Assembly: GCA_024803745.1 (NCBI GenBank)
Contig: JANJXV010000129.1
Location: 1,240,001-1,304,000, forward strand
DNA length: 64,000 nt
Source: Megascapheus bottae
Taxonomy: Eukaryota > Chordata > Mammalia > Rodentia > Geomyidae
Reading direction: 5' to 3'
Shown here one piece after another: positions 1 through 12,755 of the stretch. Under the pieces are notes generated by a model that was not told the DNA's origin, did no database searches, and saw only the letters and a list, made by a program, of their open reading frames with translations. Position 1 is the first letter of the stretch. Every line of letters starts with the position of its first letter. A program made the position numbers and the translations under genes.

Positions 1-419
1 TCTTACACACCTACGTTAATCCTATTGTACCTCCCCTGAACTCTCTCATTCTTTTTTTATATCTCTGGACCTCTGCTCGTCGTTCAACCCTTATACTGCA
101 CGGATCTACACTTGATGCCTGTTGAGCAATATTGTATATGTAGGTGGTTAATTATTGTCTAGGCTCAGTGGGACTTAAAGTCAATAGAGAATGGATTGAG
201 AGGCTTATTGTTTTGGGTATAAATCGTTTATCAGTGGTTGTATTAGACTGGTCTGTAAGTGCACAAAAAGAAAGAGTGATAATACCAATCAAAACTTGTG
301 AACATCTAGTGTCTCCAAGCTACAGAGGTCTAGGTTGGTTATATCTGAAAAACTATAATCGTATTTAGTAGTAATCTTGCTCCCATTTTCAAATGGGAAG
401 AATAGGAAACTCAAGAAAA

Positions 420-1388
420 ATGTCAAATCAAGAAACAACATCCCCCACCCAATGTAAACAGACAATGGAACAGTCACTGGCAAACCTAGAGGAGAGTCTT
501 CCAAGTGCTACACACATGCAATTGATAAACTTCATTAATGAAAAATGTGAAAATATAAAGAAAGAGATAATGGAGGAAGCCATAGCTGAACGAGAGGAAA
601 GCAAAAACAAGGTGATAAGTGAAAAAGAAGAAGCCATAAAGGAGGCCATAATAAAGGTTTTTCAAAGAAAGATGGATGAATTCACTGAATCCACAAATAA
701 AAACGTGACCAAACTCCACCAAATGTCCAAAGAAAATAAAGCTACCGAGCTAACCACTCAAAAGGAAATCAAGGAGATAAAGAAATCCATACATGATCTA
801 AAAAAAGAGATGCAAGGCATCAAAAGTGAGCAATTAGAAGCAAGGAAGATTAAAAATAAAGTAGGTAGCTTTGATAGCAGGTTAGACAATGCAGAGGAGA
901 GAAATTCCGGGGCTGAAGATAATTTAGTTATTATAGAGAAAGAACAGAAAATGACTCAATCGAAATCTAGGGAATATGAAAGAGCGCTTCAGGAGGTCCA
1001 AGTTGCAATTAGGAAGCATAATTTAAGGCTAGTTGGTATTGAGGAGGGCAAGGAGAAAGACGTCAATGTTATTGGAAATATACTTCAGGGAATCATCTCA
1101 GAGAATTTCCCAAATATCCAGAAGGGCAGGCCCATCCAGATACGAGAAGCTATTAGAACCCAAAACAGACCTGACCAGAAAAGAACATCCCACCGCCACA
1201 TTGTGGTCCGAACTGGATCAATAGAAACGAAAGAAAAGGCAGCCAGGGAAAATGGATCAGTAACCTCTAAAGGCAAACCAATCAGAATAACCCCAGATTT
1301 CTCAGCAGAGACCATGCAAGCACGAAGTGACTGGAAGCATATATGTCATGCCCTTAAACCAAATAACTACCAACCAAGAATACTGTAG
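420..1388 (+). CDS. L1 ORF1 protein, open to a shared premature TAG (U1)
   Basis: ORF1p is the RNA-binding, trimeric chaperone of the L1 ribonucleoprotein. From the ATG at 420 (product begins MSNQETTSP) there are 322 uninterrupted codons. A long charged Lys/Glu-rich helical region, the coiled coil, spans roughly residues 30-180. The RRM follows (NLRLVGIEEG) and then the start of the C-terminal domain (RPIQIREA, PIRITPDFSAETM). The frame ends at TAG 1386-1388, where other mammalian ORF1 proteins have Tyr before PAKLS. The same frame continues for 56 codons (PAKLSFITEG to MAPK) to a stop at 1557-1559, so the C-terminal domain is truncated. U1 lacks three codons (ILK) that the other units have. 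This is the only ORF1 in the window with no break before the TAG. Confidence 0.85.
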   Translation: MSNQETTSPTQCKQTMEQSLANLEESLPSATHMQLINFINEKCENIKKEIMEEAIAEREESKNKVISEKEEAIKEAIIKVFQRKMDEFTESTNKNVTKLHQMSKENKATELTTQKEIKEIKKSIHDLKKEMQGIKSEQLEARKIKNKVGSFDSRLDNAEERNSGAEDNLVIIEKEQKMTQSKSREYERALQEVQVAIRKHNLRLVGIEEGKEKDVNVIGNILQGIISENFPNIQKGRPIQIREAIRTQNRPDQKRTSHRHIVVRTGSIETKEKAARENGSVTSKGKPIRITPDFSAETMQARSDWKHICHALKPNNYQPRIL

Positions 1389-1619
1389 CCAGCTAAGCTC
1401 TCATTCATAACTGAGGGAACAAGAAAAACATTACATTCCAGGGAAAAGCTGCAACAATATGTCGAAACAAAACCAACACTACAGAAAATTCTCAACGATG
1501 TTCTATACATAGAAAACGAAAATAAATGCAATATAGGGAAAGAAATGGCACCTAAATAGCATACCATCTAAGGACCACAAGAACTGTCAACACACAAACC
1601 CTACTAAAAGCTTTTAAAA

Positions 1620-4600
1620 ATGGTAGGAACTAATAAATATCTCTCAATCTTAACTCTCAATATCAATGGAATTAACTCTCCAATTAAACGGCATAGGCTG
1701 TCTAGTTGGATCAAAATGCAAGAGCCATCGTTCTGCTGTCTTCAAGAGACACATCTTACCCAAAAACAATCATCTTTTGAAAGTGAGAGGTTGGAATAAA
1801 CTCTATCAAGCTAACTGCCCCCATAAACAGGCTGGGGTTGCCATCCTCATATCAGATACAATAGACTTCAAACTAAAATTAGTAAGAAAAGACAAAGAAG
1901 GTTACTACAGACTACTAAAGGGATCTTTCCTCCAGGAAAACATAACGATCATAAATATTTCACATCCAATCCCGGAGCACCAAATTTCATCAAGCAGACT
2001 TTACTTACACTGAAACCATACATAGATCGAAATACAGTGATTGTTGCTGAGTTTAACACACCACTCTCACCTATGGACAGATCAACAAGGCAAAAACTCA
2101 ACAGAGAAAACTTAGAACTGAACAACTATATAGACCAACTAGATCTAACAGACATCTGCAAAATATTCCACCCAGTAACAACACAATATACGTTTTCCTC
2201 AGCATCACATGGAACATTTTCTAAAACAGACCACATCTTAGGCCATAAAACAAACCTGGACATATTCAAAAACACTGAAATCATTTAATGCACACTCTCA
2301 GACCATAAAGGCATCAAATTGGATCGAAATCCCTGTAACTAATGGAGACTGAACAACACATTGTTGAATCAAAAACAATGGGTAATCGAAGAGATCAGAA
2401 CAGATATCCAACTGTTTATGAAATTTAACAATCAGGAGCACACAAATATCAACTCCTTAGGGACACAACAAAGGCAGTACTCAGAGGAAAATTTATAGCA
2501 CTGAGTGCCTACAACAGCAAGTTGAAAAAATGGCAAACCAACTAGTTAATGTTTCACCTAAACCTCCTGGAAAAAGAGCAACAAACCAACCCTAAACCCA
2601 TTAGGAGAAAGCAAATTATTAAAATCAAAGCAGAATTAAATGATTTGGAATAAAAAAAATCTATACAAAGAATCAACAAAACAAGGAGTTGGTTCTTTGA
2701 AAGAATTAACAAAATTGACAAGCCCTTAGCAAATCTTACCAAAAAAAGGAGAGAGCATATCGAAATAAACAAAATCGCAGATGAAAATGGTAATATCATG
2801 ACAGAAATTACCAAGATCCAGAATATCATGAGGGAATACTTTTCAAAACTTTACGCCAACAAATTTGAGAATCTAGTAGAAATGGATGAATTCCTAGACA
2901 ATATTAACATACCCACACTGAACCAAGAAGAGCTAACCCAACTCAACAGGCCTATTTCAAGCTCTGAAATAGAAAAGGAAATTAGACAACTTCCACTTAA
3001 AAAGAGCCCAGGGCCAGATGGATTCACAGCTGAATTCTATAAGGTCTTTAAAGCAGAGCTCACACCAATACACCTCAAGCTCTTCAATGAAATTGAAAAT
3101 GAAGGTTCTTTACCAAACTCATTCTGTGAAGCCAGTATATCCCGCATCCCCAAACCAGACAGAGATTCATCAAAGAAAGAGAACTATAGACCCATTTCTT
3201 TGATGAACATCGATGCAAAACTTCTCAACAAAATACTGGCCAACCGTCTACAACAACTCATCAAAAAAATTATACACTATGATCAAACTGGATTCATCAC
3301 AGGGAGGCAAAGCTGGTTCAATATACACAAATCAAATAATATAATGCAACACATCAACAGGAGCAAGGACAAAAATCACATGATTGTCTGAATAGATGCG
3401 GAAAAGGCATTTGACAAGATCCAAAACCCCTTTATGTTAAAAGATGTGGAGAAACTAGGAATCCATGGAACATTTCTCAATGTAATAAAGGCTTGTATGA
3501 GAAACCCACTGCTAGTAGTATACTTAATGGTGAAAATCTAAAGCCATTCCCTCTAAAATCAGGAACAAGACAAGGATGCCCACTCTCTACACTCCTTTTT
3601 AACATAGTACAAGAATTCCTAGGCAGTGCAATAAGGCAAGAAGCAAGCATAAAGGGGATCAAAGTAGGGAAAGAGGAAATAAAACTATCCCTCTAAGCAG
3701 ATGACATGATTCTGTATTGAAAGAATCCTATAGACTGTATTCCCAAGCTCCTTGAGCTGATTCAAACCTTTGGAAGGGTAGCAGGCCATAAAATCAACCC
3801 TCACAAATCAACTGCCTTCCTTTACGCCAACAGTGAGAGGAACGTGGCAATAATCGGGAAAGAAACTCGTTTCACAATAGCCTCAAAGAAAATAAAGTAC
3901 CTAGGAATTAGCTTAACTAAGAATGTAAAGGACCGTTTAGATGAAAACTTTAAAACCCTAAAAAAAGAAAGTAAAGCAGAACTAAGGAAATGGAAAAACC
4001 TCCCATGCTCCTGGATTGGAAGAATCAACATTGTCAAAATGACAATCTTGCCAAGGGCTATCTACAAATTCAATGCAATACCCATCAACATCCCAATGTC
4101 ATTCTTTAAAGAAATAGAAGAGGCAATTCAGAATTTCATATGGAATAATAACAGACCCCGCAGAGCAAAAACACTTCTTAGCAGAAAGAACAGCGCTGGA
4201 GGAATTTCAATTAAAAACTTTAGACTCTATTACAGAGCAATAATTCTCGAAACAGCTTGGTACTGGCACAAGAACAGGCCTGAAGTCCAATGGAATAGAA
4301 CTGCGGACACTGATATTAAACCACAGACCTATGGCCAAACATAGAATGGAAGAAAGATAGCCTCTTCAACAAGTTGTGCTGGCAGAACTGGTTAAGCACC
4401 TGCAGAAAACTAAATTTGGATCCTTCTTTGTCACCTTGCACTAGAATTAACTCCAAATGGATCAAAGACCTGGAGGTAAAAGCTGACACACTGAAAAGTT
4501 TACAGGAAGGAATAGGAGATACACTAGGCCTCCTTGGCACAGGTCGAAACTTTCTTAATAAGGACCAAGAATCACAACAAATCAGAGAAAGGCTGGATAA

Positions 4601-5414
4601 GTGGGACTGCATTAAACTGCAGAGCTTTTGTATGGCAACGGATATAGCTAGTAAACTAATCAGGAAGCGTACAGAGTACGAGAAGATCTTCACAAACCAA
4701 AAAACGGACAAAGGCCTCATATCTAAATATATCAACAACTCTAAAAATTAAATCACTCCAAAACTAACCTCCAAAGTTACACCCATCCCATTAAAAAATG
4801 GGCCAAAGACTTAAAGAGAGTCTTCTCTGAGGAAGAAACAAAAATGGCCTACAGACATGAAGAAATGCTCCACATCTCTGGTCATAAAAGAAATGCAAAT
4901 CAAAACAACTCTAAGATTCCACCTCATTCCAGTTAGAATGGCCAGGTTCAGGAAAACGAATGACAACAGATGCTGGAGGGGATGTGGCCAGGAGGGATCA
5001 TTACTACACTGTTGGTGGGAGCGCAAACTCGTTCAACCACTATGGAAAGCAGGGTGGCAGGGCCTCAAAAGGCTAAACATAGAACTCCCCTATGACCCAG
5101 CAATTCCACTACTTGGCATTTACCCAACAATCCAGAAACAAGGGCATACTAAACCCACTAGCACAACAATGTTCATTGCAGCACTATTCACCATAGCAAA
5201 GATATGGAACCAACCCAGATGTCCCTCAGTTGATGAGTGGATCAACAAGTTGTGGTATTTGTACACAATGGAATTCTATGCTGCTGTCAGAAAGAATGAC
5301 ATCGCCTCATTTGTTAGGAAATGGAAAGACTTAGAACAAATCATATTAAGTGAAGTAAGCCAGACTCAAAGGAACTTAGGCTCAGTGGTTTCCCTCATTC
5401 TTCATAATCAGTAG
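1620..5414 (+). pseudogene. L1 ORF2 (endonuclease-reverse transcriptase), broken, U1
   Basis: The start ATG at 1620 opens on KYLSILTLNINGI, the L1 endonuclease N terminus. A frameshift near 1750-1765, after the LQETHL motif, moves the frame so that LKVRGWNKLYQ continues in another phase. The catalytic Asp-Phe-Asn motif reads AEFN (codon GAG at 2049). The RT region carries [15 protein letters not shown] and GTRQGCPLS, but a TAA sits directly before ADDM of the FADD box (about 3696). The C-terminal Cys-rich domain ([15 protein letters not shown]) is at about 4970-5020. The end of the frame at 5414 fits the other units. Many stops and frameshifts make it non-functional. Confidence 0.92.
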
Positions 5415-5667
5415 AAACCTTGGGCTCTACTAGCAGAGATTTGCAACAGAGCAAAAGGCCATATATAAGGCCATATAATGTGAAGCTAATTGAAAGGACC
5501 TCCAGGATATTGAAACAAAAGCCACATAATGAATGACTGTTGTCCTTAATGTACTATGTTCTCTCTCATCTCGTTTGCTGTCCCTTGGTTATCCCATATT
5601 TGTATAGTATCTCACTTTGTTATCTGTTATATTGAATTTATTTGTATTTGGATATTTGAAATTTGAT

Positions 5668-5720
5668 AGGGAAGGGGGGAAAACCAAGATGGGTTGGGGG
5701 TGTGGGGTTGGAGGGAAATG
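5668..5720 (+). other. G-rich (possible G-quadruplex) tract in L1 3' UTR, U1
   Basis: Six or more runs of three to six G occur within about 50 bp on the sense strand. A G-rich tract in the 3' UTR is a known hallmark of mammalian L1. The same tract lies at 31141-31190 (U2), 38556-38610 (U3), about 52961-53012 (U5) and about 60381-60440 (U6), and is cut by a deletion in U4. Folding is inferred from the pattern only. Confidence 0.6.
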
Positions 5721-5832
5721 GGTACCAAGACATGTGAATGGGTATCAATGTATGTGAATTAATGCACCTTCTATCTGGCAAATATAACCTAACCCTTTTA
5801 CTAATTACAATAAAAAATTTAAAAAACAGAAA

Positions 5833-7197
5833 GTTGTAGTGTGTGGGGAGGATGATGGGGTCAAATACATTTCTTCTTAGAAATATACCTCATCTGGTTG
5901 CCCTGGATTTTCCTGGCCTTCTTCTTAGAGAAAGGCCTGTTATACTGGATTTGTGGCTCGGCAATGATCTAGCATGTACATCTTCGAGTAAGACATCCAC
6001 AACTTCCATGCCTGAGACTCGAGTTTCCTGACCTTTGGCAACAGCACAGCAACATCTTTCTTCCTCCTGAGCCACAGGCCAAGTGAGCTGGCTTGAGTTG
6101 GTTGTTAGTTACAGTGGCTTTGTTACCAGGGTTCCATATTCTGTTCCATTGTGAGGGAGGCAGGGTCACCTTTCAGGGCCCAATGACCAAAGATCCTTGC
6201 TCACAGAAGACCTATCCAAAGACATACTGGAGGCTGAATCTCTCCTCCAATCTCACAATATACATGTGGGTGTAGTAAACAGCACACCTTATTTGTCCAA
6301 TCCCAATGTCTTCCACTAGGCCCATCTACCAGTCTGGTCTCAGGCTCAAGGAGCCTTTCTTAGGTAAGATCCAAACTTAAGGGTCAATATTGCCCTCATC
6401 CTTTACAAAACATTTGCTTCACAGTGCCTTCTCTGCCAGCATTTTGCCCCTTGTCGAATTTTTTCTGTTTTTCCTAGTCTTGGGAATTGACCTCAGAGTG
6501 TGAACATTGTTCTTGGGCTTTCTTTAGGCTTTAGCTGTCCCACCGAGCCACAGCACCACTTGCAGCGTTTTCTATGTATGTGGTAATGAGGAATCAAACC
6601 TGAGGCTTACTGCTTGGTAGCCAAGGACTCTCCCACTAGGTCAAACGCACAGGGCATCTTGCACATATTTTTGACTTCAATCTACTAGGATATTATTAGG
6701 TTTCTGTATCCTAATCAATTTTTTCCTGATGATTATCTTTGCTGTCATGTGTAAAAAATGCAAGAGGGGAAAACACAGAAGAATTAGTGAAATTAAAAAA
6801 AAGGATTACACACATAGATAAGTGTTCATTCTTTGTAGGAGAAAGGATATTTTGATATGATGGTGATGACTTTATAATTACTATGTCAGGGTTGAGAGTT
6901 TGGCATAGTGGTAGAGTGCTTGCCTAACATCCATGAAGATCTGGGTTTGATTGCTCAGTATCACATAGATAGAAAATCTAGATGTGGCACTGTGGCTCAA
7001 GTGGCAGAGGGCTAGACTTGAGAAAACCCGAGGACAGTGCTCAGGCCCTGAAAACAAGTCCCAAGACTGGCAGAAAGATAAAAGAAAATAAAAATGCTTT
7101 TTACGAGCTAATTCACTCACAGCATTTGCTTCTGAAATCTTCACTTCTGCATCTTGTGAAATACCCCTTTCCCTCAACGTAGACAAGAAAAACAGAT
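5833..7197 (+). repeat. Non-L1 segment X of the tandem unit (U1)
   Basis: About 1.37 kb between the L1 poly(A) tail of U1 and the 5' end of the U2 L1. It contains unrecognised sequence (5833-6450), a minus-strand dimeric SINE (about 6455-6652), a short AT-rich stretch, and a plus-strand IDL-type SINE (about 6890-7085). X recurs in every unit and in inverted, more diverged form without L1 at 15677-17037. Short open frames in its first 400 bp are not conserved between copies, so I call no gene. Confidence 0.85.
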
Positions 7198-7783
7198 CCA
7201 TCCCATGGTCCACTGTGAGGCCACTGGTTGGGCTAAGAGCTAGTCGTGCAGCAACACATAAGTTTTATTCTAATACTTTCCAAACTTTGTACTCAAATAT
7301 GCTACCTACTTACCAACTTAGGTCAGTTATCCTTATGCTATACCTTTTCTTCATGACTACAATATTCTTACACTCCTACGTTAATCCTCTTGCACCTCCC
7401 CTGACCTCTCTCATTCTTTTTTTCTATCTCTGGACCTCTGCTCGTCTTTCAACCCTTATACTGCACGGATCTACACTTGATGGCTGTTGAGCAATATTGT
7501 ATATGTAGGTGGTTAATTATTCTCTAGGCTCAGAGGGACTTAAAGACAATAGAGATTGGATTGAGAGGCTTATTGTTTTGGGTATAAATCGCTTATCAGT
7601 GGTTGTATTAGACTGGTCTGTAAGTGCACAAAAGAAAGAGTGATAATACCAATCAAAACTTGTGAATATCTAGTGTCTGCCAGCTACAGAGGTCTAGGTT
7701 GGTTATATCTGAAAACCTATAATCGTATTTAGTAGTAATCTTGCTCCCATTTTCAAATGGGCAGAACAAGAAACTCAAGAAAA

Positions 7784-8761
7784 ATGTCAAATCAAGAAAC
7801 AACATCCCCCACCCAATGTAAATACACAATTTATCACTAACTGACAAACCTAGGGGAGAGTCTTCCAAGTGCTACACAAATGCAATTGATAAACATCATT
7901 AATGGAAAATGTGAAAATATAAAGAAAGAGATAATGGAGGAAGCCATAGCTGAACAAGAGGAAAGCAAAAACAAGGTGATAAGTGAAAAAGAAGAAGCCA
8001 TAAAAGAGGCCATAATTAAGGTTTTTCAAAGAAAGATGGATGAATTCCATAGAATCCACAAATAAAAACGTAACCAAACTCCAGCAAATGTCCAAAGAAA
8101 ATAAAGGTACTGAGCTAACCACTCAAAAGGAAAAGAAGGAGATAATGAAATCCATACATGATCTAAAACAAGAGATGCAAGGCATCAAAAATGAGCAATT
8201 AGAAGAAGGGAGATCAAAAATAAAGTAGATAGCTTTGATAGCAGGTTACACAATGCAGAGAAGAGAATTTCCAGGGCTGAAGATAATTTAGGTATTATAG
8301 AGAAAGAACAGAAAATGAGTCAATCCAAATCTAGGAAATATGAGAGAGCGCCTCAGGAGGTCCAAGATACAATTAGGAAGCCTAATTTAAGGCTAGTTGG
8401 TATTGAGGAGGGCGTGGAGAAAGAGGTCAATGGTATTGGAAATATACTTCAGGAAATCATCTCAGGGAATTTCCCAAATATCCAGAAGGCCAGGCCCATC
8501 CAGATACGAGAAGCTTTTAGAACCCCAAACAGACCTGACCAGAAAAGAACATCCCACCGCCACATTGTGATCCGAACTGGATCAATAGACACGAAAGAAA
8601 AGATCCTAAAGGCAGCCAGGGAAAAGGGATCAGTAACCTATAAAGGCAAACCAATCAGAATAACCCCAGATTTCAAAGCAGAGACCATGCAAGCACGAAG
8701 TGACTGGAAGCATATATGTCATGCCCTTATATCAAATAACTACCAACCAAGAATACTGTAG
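7784..8761 (+). pseudogene. L1 ORF1, broken, U2
   Basis: ATG at 7784 (MSNQETTSP). A local change at about 7820-7845, where other units encode QTMEQSLANLEE, introduces a stop. Later frameshifts occur near 8048 and 8215. The RRM and C-terminal part are open from 8315 to the shared TAG at 8759-8761. Like U1, it keeps the longer form of the junction before the MSQSKSRKYE segment (no 4 bp deletion). Confidence 0.88.
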
Positions 8762-8992
8762 CCAGGTAAGCTCTCATTCATAACTGAGGGAACAAGAAAA
8801 ATATTCCATTCCAGGGAAAAGCTGCAACAATATGTCGAAACACAACCAACACTACAGAGAACTCTCAACGATGCTCTATACATAGAAAACCAAAATAAAT
8901 GCAATATAGGGAAAGAAATGGCACCTAAACAGCATACCATCTAAGGACCACAAGAACTGTCAAGACACAGGCCCTACTAAAAGCTTTTAAAA

Positions 8993-10017
8993 ATGGTAGG
9001 AACTAATAAATATCTCTCAATCCTAACTCTCAATATCAATGGACTTAACTCTCCAATTAAACGGCATAGGCTGTCTAGTTGGATCAAAAAGCAAGAGCCA
9101 TCGTTCTGCTGTCTTCAAGAGACACATCTTACCCAAAAACCATCATCTTTTGAATGTGAGAGGTTGGAATAAACTCTATCAAGCTAACTGCAACCATAAA
9201 CAGGCTGGAGTTGCCATCCTCATATCAAATACAATAGACTTCAAACTAAAATTAGTAAGAAAAGACAAAGAAGGTTACTACATACTACTAAAGATGTCTT
9301 TCCTCCCAGAAGACATAATGATCCTAAATATTTACACACCCAATCCCAGAGTTCCAAACTTCATCAAGCAAACTTTCCTTACACTGAAACAATACATAGA
9401 TCGAAATACAGTGATTGTTGGTGAGTTTAACACACCACTCTAACCTATGCACAGATCAACAAGGCAAAAACTCAACAGACAAACCTTAGAACTGAGCAAC
9501 TATATAGACCAACAAGATCTAGTAGACATCTGCAGAATATTCCACCCAGTAACAACACAATATACGTTTTTCTCAGCAGCACATGGAACATTTTCCAAAA
9601 TAGACCACATCTTAGGCCATAAAACAAACCTGGACAGATTCAGAAACACTTAAATTATTCCATGCACACTCTCAGACCATAAAGGCATCAAACTGGAACT
9701 GAACACACATCTCCACCAAAGAAAACCCTGTAACTCATGGAGACTGAACCACACATTGTTGAATCAAAAACAATGGGTAATCGAAGAGATCAGAACAGAT
9801 ATCCAACTGTTTATGAAATTTAACAATAAGGAGCACACAAATATCAAATCCTTAGGGACAAAACAAAGGCAGTACTCAGAGGAAAATTTATAGCGCTGAG
9901 TGCCAACAACAGCAAGTTGGAAAAATGGCAAACCAACTAGTTAATGTCTCACCTTAACCTCCTGGAAAAAGAGCAACAAACCAACACTAAACCCATTAGG
10001 GTTTATTAAAATCAAAG
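8993..10017 (+). pseudogene. L1 ORF2 endonuclease part, truncated, U2
   Basis: ATG at 8993. Endonuclease domain with the shared frameshift near 9120-9140, GEFN in place of the catalytic DFN (GAG at 9423), a TAA at about 9441-9443, and SDHKGIK near 9675. It is cut at 10017 by the 19 kb spacer, and its missing RT portion resumes at 29023. Confidence 0.88.
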
Positions 10018-10019
10018 TC

Positions 10020-10245
10020 CTCAGGTGTGGCACATGGCTGATCCACACTTTTAATCCAGGCTGTTCAGGAGGCTGAGATCTGAGTATGGAAGTTCCAAGT
10101 CACCTAGAACAGGAAAGTCTGATAGATTCTTACTACCAAAAATAAAAACAGCTGGGAATGGAATTTGGGCTCAAGTGGTAAAGGGCTAGTCTTGAGTACA
10201 AATGCTTAGTGCCCAGGCCCTGAGTTCAGGATCCAGCACTGCCAA
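10020..10245 (+). repeat. 7SL/B1-like + Geo-type dimeric SINE
   Basis: Left arm with the 7SL-like pattern (ctgttcaggaggctgagatc) and right arm with the gctcaagtggtaaaggg...caggccctgagttcag module. Diverged copy immediately at the left breakpoint of the interrupted L1. Confidence 0.75.
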
Positions 10246-11192
10246 CAACCTCACTTTAGTGAGATTTTAGCTTTATCCATGTAGGCACATCTCACTGGAA
10301 TCTTTGCTGGTAGAGATAGTCTTCATAATTTTGTCTCAAGGTAAAGGTCCTCCTGGGGTAGTACACAAAAGGTGTCATGGAGAGAGGAGCCCCACTTGCT
10401 CCAGGTTTGAAAATGGCATAGGTCAAGCCAGCATGGAGTTGGCACATCAGTCTTCTTCCTAGCACCACCTACCAGTGAATGTCAAATGACATTGATTGTT
10501 GTGGGATTGTGTGATTGAAGTGCGCCATTAAGGGCAGTGTTAGCACATCCAAACTTCGATACCAGGAATGCTGAAATCTCAAAGCTAAGATTTCTGTTGG
10601 CTACAGAAATGCTGGTGTGTCTGTGATTCACTAAAAGTTCAGGTGCAAAGATTCTGAAGCTTGATGCCATGTGTTTATTCCATTTACTAAAATTATTTTA
10701 ATGCACTGTATAAGTTAAAAACATTTGATAAGAGTCAGGGGTAGTGAAAACATTGTCCTTGAATTCAGGTGTCTGGCAGGGTAATGGGGGGGGGGTGTTG
10801 GTGGCTGGGACTATGAAGCTGGAGCTGCTATCAAACCATGGATCATGTTCCTCTTTGTCTGGGAGAAATGACTCCAAGGATGAAATTTGAATTGTGAGGA
10901 AAAGATGATGATGTACTCAGGAAATTTCTCCTAAACAAATGCTCATGTGGAAGTGGGATGGGGGCTGGGCTGTCTGAGGCAGAGCTTAAGGGGGCTTCTC
11001 ATGGCGTTGAGAACATTCCTTGCGACTTCAGGCATGCAGCAGGGTGTTTTAGATGACCATTGTGAGATGGATGGAATAAGACTGGAGACAAGATGAATGC
11101 TGGGATCTTGCAATGCTCTTGCATGAGTGGCTGGTGGCTCACCTGAAAGAACTAATTATGTCTAAAAAAGAAATCAGGAATTTGTTTTGATT
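10246..11192. other. Unannotated spacer sequence
   Basis: Single-copy-looking DNA with a short poly-G run near 10788. I see no conserved open frame, splice-flanked exon or repeat I can name. Confidence 0.4.
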
Positions 11193-11415
11193 AGATAATA
11201 CCTGTAATCCGAGGCATATTCAGGATCCTGATCTTAGTATTGTGGTTTAAAACCAACCCAGCAAAGGGAAAAATGCATGAGACTCATACTCCCAGTTTAG
11301 ACCAAGGACAAAGATTGAAGTGGAGCTGTGGCTCAAGAGCTAGAGTGCTACCTTGAGCAAAGAACAGCTAAGAAAAAGGTCCAGGTTTTGAGTTCAAGGC
11401 CAGGAATGAAAGAAG
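11193..11415 (+). repeat. Old 7SL-like + Geo-type SINE
   Basis: Recognisable pieces: cctgtaatccgaggcat, agactcatactcccagttta, gtggagctgtggctcaaga and ttttgagttcaaggccagga. Heavily diverged, with a purine-rich tail. Confidence 0.6.
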
Positions 11416-12627
11416 GAAGGTAAAAAAAGAGAAGTATGTGAGGAAGGGAAATATATAAAAGAAAAAGAGAAGGAAGTAGAAATTTAAAACTAGAGAATAT
11501 TTAAAAGTCATCAGTCCTTCTAAGAAAAGTGTTGGAGTATGGGTTCTATATGTGGTGAACTGGAAGCCCAGCAGTGACTTGTTAACCAAAGAGTCACCAT
11601 GATGAGCAAAGGATAGAAATCTGCATGAGCCTCCTAGCGGATGGAGTCACAGAAGAGAACCTCAGCTCCCATCCCATAGTTAGAAGTATATAGAGATGGG
11701 GAAGTTGGCATCACCTTGATGTCATTGTGTCCATGGAGACTGGAAGCCATGGCTCTGTGAATGCACAATGTTCTGGTTACTGAGCTGAGAGGCTGAGGAG
11801 AGCCAAGTCCTGGCCATGAAGAAATCAGGGTGGCAGCAGAGTGTGCCTGCTTGGCTGTTCTTATTCTGTGGTGGATCAGGCCGGAGCGGGTGATAGTAAC
11901 TGTTTTGTGGTCACAAGCCCTTCACCAAGAGCTTCCTCTGGGATCCTCATAAGCTAGAGGGTGGCTGGTGGTGGGATGTGTGTGGGGTGGCAGTGACAGA
12001 GGGATGGACGCATGGCAAGGTGGGTGAAGAGATGAGAGGAATGATGAGAGCCCAGTTCATTGGTTTCCAAGGTTAATGGGTGGGAGGTAGAGAGGCATGA
12101 TGGAGGAATGATGGAGGCAGGGGAAGGTGCTGACAGATTGAGGCCATCTGTAGTGCCAGCCTGGCCATCATCTGAAGCCCATAGGTAGCTTCCTGATCCT
12201 TCACTTAGTCCTGCTCCTTGTGGAGGGAATGTCACGTGTACCCAGAGCTAGGGGTGGGGCAATGTTAGTAGCACCTGGAGAACCATTGGCCTCTACCTGG
12301 GTGGAGGTGGTTATGGCTCCCATGCTGGGTGGCCTGATAGCTATGGAACAGATCTCTCCTTAGATACCACAGTCAGTGGCTGCTCTCCATCTAGGGTTAG
12401 GGCACCTGCTCAGCCATCAGGACACCCCATGCAGGACAGAGTCCTACAATTCAGATGGCAGCACACGGGTGAAGATGATCTCACCGTAGCCCTAGTTACA
12501 TGGCTGTCCCTGCATGCAGGACAGGATGAGCTGGGGGAAGATGTTCTCTGTGTTTTTCCACAGCCTATCCCGGCCTCTTCTTGTGTCTGATTAGACCAAG
12601 AGAGTACCAGGTTCCCTCTCATAGTCC
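11416..12627. other. Unannotated spacer sequence, relatively GC-rich
   Basis: Purine-rich, repeat-poor stretch. Open frames of 60-95 codons occur on the minus strand but have low-complexity Pro/Ser composition and no recognisable domain. It could be intronic DNA of the RalGDS-like pseudogene that follows, but nothing shows this directly. Confidence 0.35.
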
Positions 12628-12755
12628 TGGTTCTTTTTCTTTTACAGTCATGAGGCTTGAACTCAGGTCCTGGGTACTGTCCCTGAGCTCTTTTGCTCAA
12701 GGTTGATGCTCTACCATTTGAACCCTAGTGCCATTTCCAGCTTTTCCTTTTCATG
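12628..12755 (-). repeat. SINE right arm (Geo module), minus strand
   Basis: Reverse complement of the Geo module: cttgaactcaggtcctgggt, cttttgctcaaggttgatgc and gaaccctagtgccatttcca. Left arm absent or unrecognisable. Confidence 0.65.

Larger units (their letters stand above)
1..5832 (+). mobile_element. LINE-1, array unit U1 (5' end outside window)
   Basis: Near-full-length L1 in sense orientation: rest of an AT-rich 5' UTR (1-419), ORF1, a ~230 bp inter-ORF spacer, ORF2, a ~415 bp 3' UTR with a G-rich tract, then AATAAA and an A-rich tail ending just before 5833. Position 1 corresponds to position 7366 in U2, a 7365 bp period. It is one of six copies of the same L1 and the most diverged from U3-U6. 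It lacks the 4 bp ORF1 deletion shared by U3-U6. ORF2 has several stops and frameshifts, so it cannot be autonomous. Confidence 0.95.
7198..10017 (+). mobile_element. LINE-1, array unit U2, 5' part
   Basis: The 5' end is placed at 7198 because homology of the preceding X to its inverted copy stops there. 5' UTR of about 585 bp, ORF1 and the first ~1 kb of ORF2 follow. L1 homology stops at 10017 inside ORF2, after the motif encoding KPIRR, where a small local change precedes a SINE. The element resumes at 29023 with about 938 bp missing relative to U3 (35495-36432). Confidence 0.93.

Noticed and set aside
218..224. TATAAAT motif as the L1 promoter
   Set aside because: The motif recurs in each unit about 200 bp before ORF1, but mammalian L1 promoters are usually TATA-less and internal; one AT-rich match in an AT-rich UTR is not enough.
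144..368. 74-codon open frame repeated at the start of each unit
   Set aside because: It begins with GTG in the L1 5' UTR, contains no known domain and is absent as a continuous frame in U2; conservation follows from array duplication only.
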